64,000 nt of DNA. It comes from Stenotrophomonas terrae (GTDB lineage Bacteria; Pseudomonadota; Gammaproteobacteria; Xanthomonadales; Xanthomonadaceae). Position numbers and translations under genes: made by a program. The DNA lies in assembly GCF_001431465.1 (NCBI RefSeq), contig NZ_LDJJ01000041.1, forward strand, positions 1-64,000, given 5' to 3'. Below, piece after piece: positions 20,465-28,270 of the stretch. The stretch's first letter is position 1. Each line of letters opens with the position of its first letter. The notes below the pieces were generated by a model that saw only the letters and a list, made by a program, of their open reading frames with translations, ran no database searches and was not told the DNA's origin.

Positions 20465-21637
20465 CTAGATCTTGTTCCTGGCCACCAACTGCTTGGCGAT
20501 GATGATGCGCTGCATTTCGTTGGTGCCTTCGCCAATGCACATCAGCATGGCGTCACGGTAGAAGCGCTCGATGTCGTATTCCACCGAGTAGCTGTATCCA
20601 CCAAAGATGCGCATGCCTTCCTGCGCGCAGTACGCGCCGGTCTCGGTGGCGAAGTACTTGGCCATGCCCGCTTCCATGTCGCAGCGCAGGCCCTTGTCGT
20701 AGGCGTTGGCGGCGCTCTCGATCAGCAGCTTGGATGCCTCCACCTTAGAAGCCATCTCGCCCAGCTTCAGCTGGATGGCCTGGTGCTCGGCAATCGGCTT
20801 GCCGAAGGTCATGCGCTCCTGCGCATAACGCACCGACAAACGCAGCGCGCCCTCGGCAATGCCGCAGCCGCGTGCGGCCACATTGATACGGCCCAGCTCC
20901 AGGCCACCTACGGCGTGCAGGAAACCCTGCCCTTCCACACCGCCGAGCAGGCAGTCGGCCGGTACCTTGTAGTCCTGGAATACCAGCTCGCAGGTGTCGA
21001 TGGCGCGGTAGCCGGACTTCTTCATCTTCTTGGCGACGATGAAGCCCTCGCCCTTCTCGGCGATGAACATGGTCATGCCCTTGTGACGCGGCTGCGCCTC
21101 CGGGTCGGTCTTGACCAGCAACAGCACCATGTCGCCGTACATGGAATTGGTGATCCAGGTCTTGGCGCCATTGATGACGTAATGGTCACCCTCGCGCTTG
21201 GCAACACTGCGGATCGCCTGCAGGTCGGTACCAGCATTGGGCTCGGTCAGGCCCAGCGAGCCACGCAGCTCGCCGGTGGCCATGCGCGGCAGGTACTTGC
21301 GCTTCTGTTCTTCAGTGCCGCAACGCTCGATGGCCGCGGCCATGATCAGGTGCGAGTTGAAGATGCCGGTCGGCGCCATCCATACCGCCGACACCTTGAT
21401 CACGATCTTGGCGTAGATGCGTGCCGGCAGGCCAAGGCCACCGTACTCGGACGAAATGGTGGCACCGAACAGTCCCAGATCCTTCATCTCCTCGACGAGG
21501 TGATGCGGGTACTTGTCCTCGAGGTCGTATTCCTGGGCGATCGGTGCAACGGATTTCTCGACCCAATGGTCGATCGAATCCAGCAACGCCTGCTCTTCGT
21601 CAGGGCCCCACAGCTGTTCCTGTTCCGTGCTCATCAT
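20465..21637 (-). CDS. Acyl-CoA dehydrogenase
   Basis: 390 residues. The three ACAD domains are visible: Gly-Leu-Phe-Gly-Ala-Thr near residue 55, FAD-contacting Gly-Leu-Thr-Glu-Pro-Asn-Ala-Gly-Thr-Asp and Thr-Trp-Ile-Thr-Asn in the beta domain, and the C-terminal Tyr-Arg-Asp-Ala...Gly-Glu-Gly-Thr-Asn-Glu-Met-Gln-Arg. The Glu before Gly-Thr-Asn-Glu is in the position of the usual catalytic base. It would oxidise an acyl-CoA to the 2,3-enoyl-CoA and pass electrons via ETF to the ETF-ubiquinone oxidoreductase encoded at 29251. The neighbouring CoA-transferases and MaoC hydratase suggest a short branched or dicarboxylic acyl-CoA. Confidence 0.9.
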   Translation of the reverse strand: MMSTEQEQLWGPDEEQALLDSIDHWVEKSVAPIAQEYDLEDKYPHHLVEEMKDLGLFGATISSEYGGLGLPARIYAKIVIKVSAVWMAPTGIFNSHLIMAAAIERCGTEEQKRKYLPRMATGELRGSLGLTEPNAGTDLQAIRSVAKREGDHYVINGAKTWITNSMYGDMVLLLVKTDPEAQPRHKGMTMFIAEKGEGFIVAKKMKKSGYRAIDTCELVFQDYKVPADCLLGGVEGQGFLHAVGGLELGRINVAARGCGIAEGALRLSVRYAQERMTFGKPIAEHQAIQLKLGEMASKVEASKLLIESAANAYDKGLRCDMEAGMAKYFATETGAYCAQEGMRIFGGYSYSVEYDIERFYRDAMLMCIGEGTNEMQRIIIAKQLVARNKI

Positions 21638-21644
21638 CGCGTCC

Positions 21645-22163
21645 TCAGTAGTTGACCTTGTCTTCCACCGAGTGACCCTGCTTGGCGATCAGCATGGTGC
21701 GGCTGAAGCTGCAGATCAGCTTGCCGTCCTGGTTGAAACCCTCGGTCTGCACGGTGACGATGCCGGCGCCCGGGCGCGACTTGGACTCGCGTTTGTCCAG
21801 TACCTTGGACTCGGCCACCAGGGTGTCGCCGACAAACAGCGGGTGGGTCATCTTGATGTCGCTCCAGCCCAGGTTGGCCACGGCCTTCTGGCTGACATCG
21901 GTGACGCTCATGCCGACCATCAGTGCCACGGTGAACGGCGAGCAGACGATGACCTTGCCGAATTCCGAGGCCTTGGCGTACTCCTTGTCGAAGTGCATCG
22001 GATGGGTGTTCATCGTCAGCAGGGTGAACCAGGTGTTGTCGGTTTCGGTGATGGAGCGGCCGGGGCGGTGCTCATAGATGTCGCCGACATTGAACTCTTC
22101 GTAGTAACGGCCAAAGGTTTCGCGGAAGCGGCTTTCGGAGATCTGCTTGACGTTCTGAACCAT
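21645..22163 (-). CDS. MaoC-family dehydratase (mesaconyl/itaconyl-CoA hydratase-like)
   Basis: 172 residues, single hot-dog domain, 7 bases upstream of the acyl-CoA dehydrogenase gene. The signature Glu-Thr-Asp-Asn...Leu-Thr-Met-Asn-Thr-His-Pro-Met-His-Phe-Asp resembles the MaoC branch that hydrates mesaconyl-, methylmalyl- or itaconyl-CoA rather than the (R)-3-hydroxyacyl branch with Gly-Asp-x-Asn-Pro. It would hydrate the enoyl-CoA made by the dehydrogenase and pass a hydroxyacyl-CoA to the CitE-type lyase encoded just upstream in the operon. Confidence 0.8.
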   Translation of the reverse strand: MVQNVKQISESRFRETFGRYYEEFNVGDIYEHRPGRSITETDNTWFTLLTMNTHPMHFDKEYAKASEFGKVIVCSPFTVALMVGMSVTDVSQKAVANLGWSDIKMTHPLFVGDTLVAESKVLDKRESKSRPGAGIVTVQTEGFNQDGKLICSFSRTMLIAKQGHSVEDKVNY

Positions 22164-22253
22164 GACAATGTCCTTTTGGAGCGGGTTGGGCTGGCGCTGG
22201 GCGCAGCTTGGTCAAAGAGGGGCGTAAATCAGGCGTTCAATGGAGCGGTGAGG

Positions 22254-23108
22254 TCAGCCGGCGCGCACGCCAAGCGCACCCAGTGCGATGGCGCGTTCGG
22301 CGGCAATTTCGATGGGGCGGTCCACCAGCTTGCCGTCCAGCTGGATGGCTTCGCCGCCGCTGGCAGCCAGTGCCGCAACCACGCGTTGGGCACGGTCAAA
22401 CTCGGCAGCGGTGGGCAGGTAACGGGCCTGGATGGGGTCGACCTGCGCGGGATGGATGGCGGCCTTGGAAGTGAAACCCAGGTCGATGACGCGGTCGGTT
22501 TCGCTGACCAGGCCGGCTTCATCCTTGATGTCCAGATAGGGCACGTCCATGCAGGCGACGCCGGCTTCGGCGGCAATCGTTGCCAGCTGCACGCGCGGAT
22601 GGAAGAAGCTCTCCCAGCTGGCGCGGCCACGCAATGCAACGATGTAGTCGAAGCCCCCAAACATCAGCGCCTGCAGGCGCGGAATGGCGGTGGCCAGCGC
22701 GCGTGCATCCAGCAAACCTTTCGGCGTTTCAATCTGCGCGATGAAGGCGGTGTCGATTGCTGCCAACGCGGCATCGGCCTGCTGCAGCTCGGCCACGGTT
22801 TCTACCTTGGGCAGCATGACGAAGGCCGGCTTCAGGCCCGAAGCGGCGAGCGCCTTCAGATCTGCCTGGCCCAGTTCGGTGGACAGCGGATTGATACGCA
22901 GGCCGATCTCACTGCGGGTCTGCGGAAGTTCGGCGAGGAAGGCGAACAACGAGGCACGCGCGCTTTCCTTGTCACCCGGCGCAACCGCGTCTTCCAGATC
23001 AATGCAGACCTGGTCGGCACCGGTGGCCACGGCCTTGGCGTAACGCTCCGGGCGCGAGCCCGGCACGAACAGCAGGCAGCGGCGTGGGTTGTTGATCGCA
23101 GTGCTCAC
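22254..23108 (-). CDS. HpcH/HpaI-CitE family lyase (malyl/citramalyl-CoA lyase-like)
   Basis: I choose GTG 23108 (Ser-Thr-Ala-Ile-Asn-Asn follows), which overlaps the upstream hydrolase stop by 4 bases; longer frames read into that gene. The 284-residue protein has Leu-Phe-Val-Pro-Gly-Ser-Arg-Pro-Glu-Arg, Cys-Ile-Asp-Leu-Glu-Asp-Ala-Val, Leu-Arg-Ile-Asn-Pro, a Gln-Ile-Glu-Thr-Pro-Lys-Gly metal-binding Glu and Gly-Gly-Phe-Asp-Tyr. These match CitE-like lyases that split malyl-CoA, beta-methylmalyl-CoA or citramalyl-CoA. With the CoA-transferases, ACAD and MaoC it makes a set like the itaconate/methylsuccinate degradation genes (Ict, Ich, Ccl), ending in pyruvate or glyoxylate plus an acyl-CoA. 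Confidence 0.82.
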   Translation of the reverse strand: MSTAINNPRRCLLFVPGSRPERYAKAVATGADQVCIDLEDAVAPGDKESARASLFAFLAELPQTRSEIGLRINPLSTELGQADLKALAASGLKPAFVMLPKVETVAELQQADAALAAIDTAFIAQIETPKGLLDARALATAIPRLQALMFGGFDYIVALRGRASWESFFHPRVQLATIAAEAGVACMDVPYLDIKDEAGLVSETDRVIDLGFTSKAAIHPAQVDPIQARYLPTAAEFDRAQRVVAALAASGGEAIQLDGKLVDRPIEIAAERAIALGALGVRAG

Positions 23109-23971
23109 GGCGCACCGACCTGGGAGGCGAAGTGTTCGGCGATCTGGCGGCGCGTTGCGTACCAGGTGCCCGGCTTCTGCGCGACGTATTGCAGGAATTT
23201 CTCGAACGCAGCGATGCGACCCGGGCGTCCGATGATGCGCAGGTGCAGGCCCAGCGACATCACCTTGGGGCTGTGCTCGCCTTCGGCGTACAGCGTGTCG
23301 AAGCTGTCGATGGCGTAGTCCAGCCAGTCCTTGGGCAGGTAGGACGGCGCCACCCACATCTTCATGTCATTGGTGTCCAGCTGGTACGGCACCACGATCA
23401 TGGGCTTGTCGCTGCCATCGACATCGCCCCAGAACGGCGCATCGGCCGAGTAGTCGTCCATGTGGTACAGGAAGCCTTCTTCCTGCAGCAGGCGACGGGT
23501 GGCGGCGGTGTGCAGGTAACGCGACAGCCAACCCACCGGGCGCACGCCGCTGGTCTTCTCGATGCTGTCGGCAGCATCGCGGATGAACTGGCGTTCCTGG
23601 TCTTCGTTGAAGCGGAACTGGTGGATCCAGCGGTGGCCATGCGAGCAGACCTCATGGCGGCTGCCACGCAGGTAGTCGGCGATTTCCGGCGCGCGCTCCA
23701 GCGATACCGCCGCGGCGGTATACGTGCTGGTCACGTTGTACTTGTCCAGCAGCGCGGCGACGCGCGCATGGCCTTCGTTGACGCCGTAACGGTAATTGGA
23801 CTCGTTGCCGTAGTTGCGCACCGGCTTGGACAGGGTCACATGCAGCTCGTCCACCGGCTCGGTGATCTTGTCACCCTGGCCGACGTTGTACTCGGACAGC
23901 TCTTCGACATTGACGACCACCGACAAGGCCAGGCGTGCGTTGTTGGGCCACTGGTAGACGGGTTTGGACAT
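23105..23971 (-). CDS. Polysaccharide-deacetylase-fold hydrolase, PuuE/imidase-like (1 of 3)
   Basis: 288 residues. The NodB-like fold is shown by Arg-Leu-Ala-Leu-Ser-Val-Val-Val-Asn-Val-Glu, Tyr-Arg-Tyr-Gly-Val-Asn-Glu-Gly, Val-Cys-Ser-His-Gly-His-Arg-Trp, Tyr-His-Met-Asp-Asp-Tyr and Gly-Leu-His-Leu-Arg-Ile-Ile-Gly-Arg-Pro. This layout is that of PuuE allantoinase and, as I recall, of some bacterial cyclic-imide hydrolases, rather than true sugar deacetylases: no export signal, soluble, about 300 residues. Likely reaction: opening of a cyclic amide or imide ring. Overlaps the lyase gene by GTGA. Two divergent paralogues lie at 27335 and 28267. Confidence 0.8.
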   Translation of the reverse strand: MSKPVYQWPNNARLALSVVVNVEELSEYNVGQGDKITEPVDELHVTLSKPVRNYGNESNYRYGVNEGHARVAALLDKYNVTSTYTAAAVSLERAPEIADYLRGSRHEVCSHGHRWIHQFRFNEDQERQFIRDAADSIEKTSGVRPVGWLSRYLHTAATRRLLQEEGFLYHMDDYSADAPFWGDVDGSDKPMIVVPYQLDTNDMKMWVAPSYLPKDWLDYAIDSFDTLYAEGEHSPKVMSLGLHLRIIGRPGRIAAFEKFLQYVAQKPGTWYATRRQIAEHFASQVGAP

Positions 23972-24084
23972 GGCAATCTCGTTACGTTTATGGGGGTGCG
24001 TGGTGGGGACTGCTGTGCTGCTTTGTGCTCATGCCGTGCGTCGCGTGGGCGGGAACGGCGCGCTGGAAGTGACGCGGCAATGCT

Positions 24085-24927
24085 TCAGTGGTTTTCCTCA
24101 CCACCGGAGACATTGATCGCCTCACCGGTGATGTAGACCGCGTCGTCCGAGCACAGGAAGGCCGTCGCTGCTGCCGTATCCGAGGGCAGGCCCGGGCGAC
24201 CGGCGGGAATGCGCGCGCGCATGTCGGCCAGGTACTGCTCGACGCTCTTGCCCTGCTTCTCGGCGAAGTATTCGTTCTGCCAGGCGCCCAGGCCGGTGGT
24301 GACGTGGTTCGGGCAGACCGCATTGACGTTGATGCCGTGGGCCGCCAGTTCCAGCGCGGCAACACGGGTCAGGCCAACCAGGCCGTGCTTGGACGAGCAA
24401 TAGGCCGCCGCATGCGGGAACGCCGACTTGGCGGCCTGCGAGGCGATGTTGACGATGCGGCCGCCGCCCTGGGCAATCATCTGCCGGCCGGCGTGCTTGA
24501 TGGTCAGGAAGGCGCCGCGCAGGTTCACGCCCAGCACCGCGTCCCATTCCTTGGCATCGATGTCGACCAGCGACTTCATCAGGTAACCAATGCCGGCGTT
24601 GTTGACCAGGATGTCGAGGCTGCCAAAGCGTTCCACCGTGGCCTTGACCACCGCTTCCACCTGCGCCTCTTCCAGCACGTCCAATGCCATGGCCACGCAT
24701 TGACCACCGGTGCTGGCGGCCAGCTCGGCGGCAACCAGGGCCATTTCCCCGTCGGTGCCAACGGCAGTGACCGGCATCTCGGCGCCACGCACCTGGCCGA
24801 TGTCGGTCAGCACCACCTTGCAGCCTTCCTGCAGCAGGCGGCGGGCAATGCCCTCGCCCAGCCCGGCGCGGCGACCGGCGCCGGTGATGAGTGCGACCTT
24901 GCCCTGCAATTCGGGGAAACGAGCCAT
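24085..24927 (-). CDS. Short-chain dehydrogenase/reductase (SDR)
   Basis: 280 residues from ATG 24927 (Met-Ala-Arg-Phe-Pro), with AAGGA upstream. NAD(P) motif Thr-Gly-Ala-Gly-Arg-Arg-Ala-Gly-Leu-Gly-Glu-Gly, an unusually long cofactor loop, structural Asn-Asn-Ala-Gly-Ile-Gly and the catalytic Ser...Tyr-Cys-Ser-Ser-Lys. A roughly 25-residue insertion after the second strand (Gly-Gln-Val-Arg-Gly-Ala-Glu-Met-Pro) sets it apart from standard 250-residue SDRs. It oxidises an alcohol or reduces a ketone of the pathway; substrate unknown. Lies 20 bases after the HapK-like gene in the same operon. Confidence 0.85.
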   Translation of the reverse strand: MARFPELQGKVALITGAGRRAGLGEGIARRLLQEGCKVVLTDIGQVRGAEMPVTAVGTDGEMALVAAELAASTGGQCVAMALDVLEEAQVEAVVKATVERFGSLDILVNNAGIGYLMKSLVDIDAKEWDAVLGVNLRGAFLTIKHAGRQMIAQGGGRIVNIASQAAKSAFPHAAAYCSSKHGLVGLTRVAALELAAHGINVNAVCPNHVTTGLGAWQNEYFAEKQGKSVEQYLADMRARIPAGRPGLPSDTAAATAFLCSDDAVYITGEAINVSGGEENH

Positions 24928-24947
24928 GACCAATGTTCCTTGTGCGC

Positions 24948-25256
24948 TTACAGCGCGCTGGTGAGGATGAACAACGGATTGTCAGCGTATTGCTGGAACT
25001 GCGCCGCACCGGCTTGCACCGCCGCATCGGCCATGTCGGCGCCGAAGGCGGCCATGTCCGGGATACGTATCAGCTCGATGTACGCGTACGGCGAGCTGCC
25101 CTCACCAATCAACAGACCGCTGGCCTTGAGTACCTCGAACTTTTCCACCGACGGCAGCGCATTGACCACCGGCAGGTCGCTGGCACGGGCCCAGGCCTCG
25201 TATTCCTCGGCGCTGACGCCGGGCTTGAGGTTGAACAGGACGATGACGGTTTGCAT
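24948..25256 (-). CDS. HapK/RedY-like small protein (dimeric alpha-beta barrel fold)
   Basis: 102 residues from ATG 25256 (Met-Gln-Thr-Val-Ile-Val-Leu-Phe-Asn-Leu-Lys-Pro-Gly), first gene of the minus-strand operon. The long open frame of 785 codons covering this region is an artefact. The pattern of Tyr-Glu-Ala-Trp-Ala-Arg, Asp-Leu-Pro-Val-Val-Asn and Tyr-Ala-Tyr-Ile-Glu-Leu resembles the RedY/HapK family, named from prodigiosin gene clusters and related in fold to EthD/Dabb proteins. Role unknown; possibly a small enzyme or binding protein for a pyrrolic or cyclic substrate. A 22-base palindrome lies 29 bases upstream. Confidence 0.65.
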   Translation of the reverse strand: MQTVIVLFNLKPGVSAEEYEAWARASDLPVVNALPSVEKFEVLKASGLLIGEGSSPYAYIELIRIPDMAAFGADMADAAVQAGAAQFQQYADNPLFILTSAL

Positions 25257-25284
25257 GGCTTCCTCCCAGGTAAAAGACTGTGGC

Positions 25285-25306
25285 ACACTTTGTCCGGACA
25301 AAGTGT
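25285..25306. promoter_or_regulatory. 22-base perfect palindrome, putative GntR operator (site 1)
   Basis: ACACTTTGTCC followed by its exact inverse complement, centred on CCGG. It lies between the divergent HapK-like and MFS operons, 29 bases before one start and 89 before the other. The GT-N4-AC core fits the general GntR-family operator pattern. Four weaker relatives occur in other promoter regions of the island. Confidence 0.7.
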
Positions 25307-25394
25307 AGGCATGCCCTTCGCCCCCGGTCAACGCCGGCGGCGGAAATCCCCCACAGGCGTATCTACCTGCCGTAACCCACTCTTGAGGTGCTTG

Positions 25395-26633
25395 ATGAAG
25401 ATGAAGCGTTATTACCCGTGGTTGATGGCGGTGATGGGGATGTTGGTGCTGCTGGTCTCCAACGGCCTGACTGTGACCGGCCTGACCGCCTTTGACGAAT
25501 CCCTGCTCAAGGATTTCGGCTGGACCCGCAGCGAGCTCAAGCTGCGCGACCTGATCACCCTGGTGCTGGCCGGCTGGATGGCGCCGTTCCTGGGCGCGCT
25601 GATCGACAAGGTCGGCCCGCGCAAGCTGATCCTGGGCGGCATCGCCCTGCTGGCGGCGCTGTATGCGGCCTATGCGCATATCCATTCGCTGGCCCACCTG
25701 TACTGGATACACGTCGGCTTTGCCGCGGTGCTGGTCGCCGCCGGCCTGAATGTGGCGGTGATCTTCGTCTCGCAGTGGTTTGCCACCCACCGCGGCACCG
25801 CCATTGGTATTGCCCTGGTCGGCACCAGCCTGGGCGGCATGGTGTTCCCAAAGCTCGGCGTAAAGCTGATGCAGACCATGGACTGGCGCGCCGCGCTGCT
25901 GTGGGAAACCGCCATTCCGCTGGCTTTCCTGATCGTCGCCTTCCTGTTCGTGCGCAGCCCGCGCGCGGACGGCATCCAGCCCTGGGGTGCCGACACGCTG
26001 GCCGCCAAGGCGGCGGCAGGCAAGCCGGCCGCGTCCTCGCTGCCGGACCTGAGCTACCAGCAGGCCATGCGCACGCGCACTTTCTGGGTGCTGGCGTTCG
26101 TGGCGATGACCACCTTCTTCTCGATCATGGCGGTGGCCTCCAACCTGTTCCTGCACATGCGCGACCTCGGCTTTGAACCGGCCACCGCCGGCAACGGCCT
26201 GGGCCTGATGTTCGGCCTGGCAATGGTGGGCAAGTTCGTGTTCGGCTTCCTCGCCGACGTGCTGCCCCCCAAGCGCGTATTCCTGGTCAACCTGGCGATC
26301 ATGGCCGCTGGTGCGGTGATCCTGGCGACCCTGCGCGCCGACCTGATCTGGTATTCGCTGGCCCTGTTCGGGCTGGGCTGGGGCGGCCTGTACACGATGA
26401 TCCAGCTGCTGGCGGTCAATGCCTTCGGGCTGAGCTCGGCCGGCAAGATCCTCGGCACCATCACCCTGCTGGATGCGACCACCGCCGGCCTGGGCATCTG
26501 GGTGACGGCCAAGATCTTCGACCTCACCAAGAGCTACCACATCGCCTTCAGCCTGATCTGCGGGCTGATCGTGCTGGCCCTGCTGGCCGCCACCCTGGTG
26601 CGCGACGAACGTTCGCGCGCGCCCCAGGCCTGA
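25395..26633 (+). CDS. MFS transporter, oxalate/formate-antiporter-like (carboxylate carrier, 1 of 2)
   Basis: I choose ATG 25395 (Met-Lys-Met-Lys-Arg-Tyr-Tyr-Pro-Trp) with GAGG 6 bases upstream; the open frame extends further but without sense. The 412-residue protein has 12 membrane segments in two halves and the loop motif Gly-Ala-Leu-Ile-Asp-Lys-Val-Gly-Pro-Arg-Lys after segment 2. Relatives carry small carboxylates. First gene of the plus-strand operon and a close paralogue of the carrier at 51588; it may import a substrate or export a product of the pathway. Confidence 0.85.
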   Translation: MKMKRYYPWLMAVMGMLVLLVSNGLTVTGLTAFDESLLKDFGWTRSELKLRDLITLVLAGWMAPFLGALIDKVGPRKLILGGIALLAALYAAYAHIHSLAHLYWIHVGFAAVLVAAGLNVAVIFVSQWFATHRGTAIGIALVGTSLGGMVFPKLGVKLMQTMDWRAALLWETAIPLAFLIVAFLFVRSPRADGIQPWGADTLAAKAAAGKPAASSLPDLSYQQAMRTRTFWVLAFVAMTTFFSIMAVASNLFLHMRDLGFEPATAGNGLGLMFGLAMVGKFVFGFLADVLPPKRVFLVNLAIMAAGAVILATLRADLIWYSLALFGLGWGGLYTMIQLLAVNAFGLSSAGKILGTITLLDATTAGLGIWVTAKIFDLTKSYHIAFSLICGLIVLALLAATLVRDERSRAPQA

Positions 26634-26663
26634 CCCCAACCACTGCTGCAACGGAGAGACCCC

Positions 26664-27338
26664 ATGCCCGTGATGGAAACGTCCAACCTCACTGCCCGCC
26701 AGTACTGGGAGCAGGTCAAGGCCAACCCGAACCGCGCCAAGTTCGGCTTCGGCGCACGCCCGGCCATCGTCAACATCGATGTGCAGCGCGCGTACACCGA
26801 CCTGGGCGCGTTCAAGACCGCCTATGAAACCGACCCGCGCCAGATCGAGCACATCAATGCGCTGTCGGCGCAGGTGCGCGCGCTCGGCCTGCCGGTGGTG
26901 TGGACCTATGTGGCCTACCTGGAATCGGGCGAGGACGCCGGTACCTGGGGCACCCGCACCAACACGCCGGACTCGTTGCAGAACATCAAGCACGGCTCCG
27001 AGCGTGCCCAGTTCGACCCGCGTGCCGACGTGCAGCCGGGCGACATCGTCATGCACAAGCGCATGGCCAGCCCGTTCTTCGAAACCAACCTGTGGTCGCT
27101 GCTGACCTTCCACAAGATCGACACGCTGATCATCACCGGCGGCTCCACCTCCGGCTGCATCCGCGCCTGCGTGATCGACAGCCTGTCGCGCGGCTATCGC
27201 AGCATCGTTCCGGAAGAATGCGTGGCCGACAAGCACGAGATCCCGCACTTCGCCAACCTCAGCGACATCATGCTCAAGTACGGCGACGTGGAATCGGTGG
27301 ATCACGTCGCCGCGCAGCTGCAGGCGCTGCGCGCATGA
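26664..27338 (+). CDS. Isochorismatase-family cysteine amidohydrolase
   Basis: 224 residues. The catalytic triad of this family is visible: Asp39 (Ile-Val-Asn-Ile-Asp-Val-Gln), Lys132 (Met-His-Lys-Arg-Met-Ala-Ser-Pro-Phe-Phe) and Cys165 (Gly-Gly-Ser-Thr-Ser-Gly-Cys-Ile-Arg-Ala). The Ser-Thr-Ser-Gly-Cys-Ile-Arg context is that of N-carbamoylsarcosine amidase and related amidases (including maleamate amidases) rather than of isochorismatases, which lack the Cys. Its stop overlaps the start of a PuuE/imidase-like hydrolase by 4 bases. I infer it removes ammonia from the half-amide produced by that hydrolase. Confidence 0.85.
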   Translation: MPVMETSNLTARQYWEQVKANPNRAKFGFGARPAIVNIDVQRAYTDLGAFKTAYETDPRQIEHINALSAQVRALGLPVVWTYVAYLESGEDAGTWGTRTNTPDSLQNIKHGSERAQFDPRADVQPGDIVMHKRMASPFFETNLWSLLTFHKIDTLIITGGSTSGCIRACVIDSLSRGYRSIVPEECVADKHEIPHFANLSDIMLKYGDVESVDHVAAQLQALRA

Positions 27339-28270
27339 ACGGCGCCCCGAAGTCCGACCCGGGCCTGTTTGATTACTGGCCCTACGACAGCCGGCCGAAG
27401 ATCCAGTGGCCGGGCGGTGCCCGTGTGGCCTTGTGGATCGCGCCCAACATCGAGTTCTATGAGTACGCGCCGCCGGCCAACCCGCAGCGCAAACCGTGGC
27501 CGCGTCCGCTGCCCGACATCCAGGGCTATGGCACCCGCGACTACGGCAACCGCGTCGGCCACCAGCGGATGATGCGGGTGATGGACCAGTACGGCCTGCG
27601 TGGCTCGGTGTCGCTGTCCACCGCCATGCTCAAGCACCACCCAGAAGTGATCCAGATGGCGGCCGAGCGCAACTGGGAATTCTTCAGCCACGGCATCTAC
27701 AACACCCGCTACACCTACGGTCTGGACGAGGCGCAGGAGCGGGAGATGATCGAGCATTCGATGGCGCTGATTGCCGAGCACACCGGCCAGCACTGCGATG
27801 GCTACCTGGCGCCGGCGCTGTCGCATTCCGATGCCACCATCGACCTGTTCGCCGAAGCCGGTGGCCTGTATACCTGCGATCTGTTCCATGACGACCAGCC
27901 GACGCCGGTGAAGACCCGTTCGGGCAAGCGCTTCGTGTCGGTGCCGTACTCGCTGGAGCTCAACGACACCATCGTCTACGTCACCAACAAGATCGAACCG
28001 CGCCGCTACGGGCAGATGATCAAGGACGCCTTCGACCGCCTGTACGCCGAAGGCGAGAACTCCGGCACGGTGATGTGCGTGCCGCTGCATGCCTACCAGG
28101 TCAGCCACCCGCACCGGCTGGCGGCGTTCCACGACGCGATGGATTACATCTGCAGCCACGACAAGGTGTGGAAGGCCACCGGCCGCGAGATCGCCCAGCA
28201 TTACCTGGACAACCACTACGACGACGCGCTGGCCTCGATGGCGGCGATCAACGCGGAGGACGCGGCATGA
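27335..28270 (+). CDS. Polysaccharide-deacetylase-fold hydrolase, PuuE/imidase-like (2 of 3)
   Basis: 311 residues from ATG 27335 (Met-Asn-Gly-Ala-Pro-Lys), overlapping the amidase stop and, at its own end, the next start (both ATGA). Key family segments: Arg-Asp-Tyr-Gly-Asn-Arg-Val-Gly, Phe-Phe-Ser-His-Gly-Ile-Tyr-Asn-Thr-Arg, Asp-Gly-Tyr-Leu-Ala-Pro-Ala-Leu-Ser, Val-Pro-Leu-His-Ala-Tyr...His-Pro-His-Arg. No signal peptide. The Arg-x-Tyr-Gly-Asn-Arg-Val-Gly box is typical of PuuE-type allantoinases and ring-opening relatives, not of exported chitin or peptidoglycan deacetylases. Probably cytosolic ring hydrolysis. Confidence 0.82.
   Translation: MNGAPKSDPGLFDYWPYDSRPKIQWPGGARVALWIAPNIEFYEYAPPANPQRKPWPRPLPDIQGYGTRDYGNRVGHQRMMRVMDQYGLRGSVSLSTAMLKHHPEVIQMAAERNWEFFSHGIYNTRYTYGLDEAQEREMIEHSMALIAEHTGQHCDGYLAPALSHSDATIDLFAEAGGLYTCDLFHDDQPTPVKTRSGKRFVSVPYSLELNDTIVYVTNKIEPRRYGQMIKDAFDRLYAEGENSGTVMCVPLHAYQVSHPHRLAAFHDAMDYICSHDKVWKATGREIAQHYLDNHYDDALASMAAINAEDAA

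Noticed and set aside
24948-27305. A 785-codon minus-strand frame across the MFS carrier and amidase genes
   Set aside because: Only its last 102 codons make a recognisable protein (HapK-like); the rest is antisense to two clear plus-strand genes.
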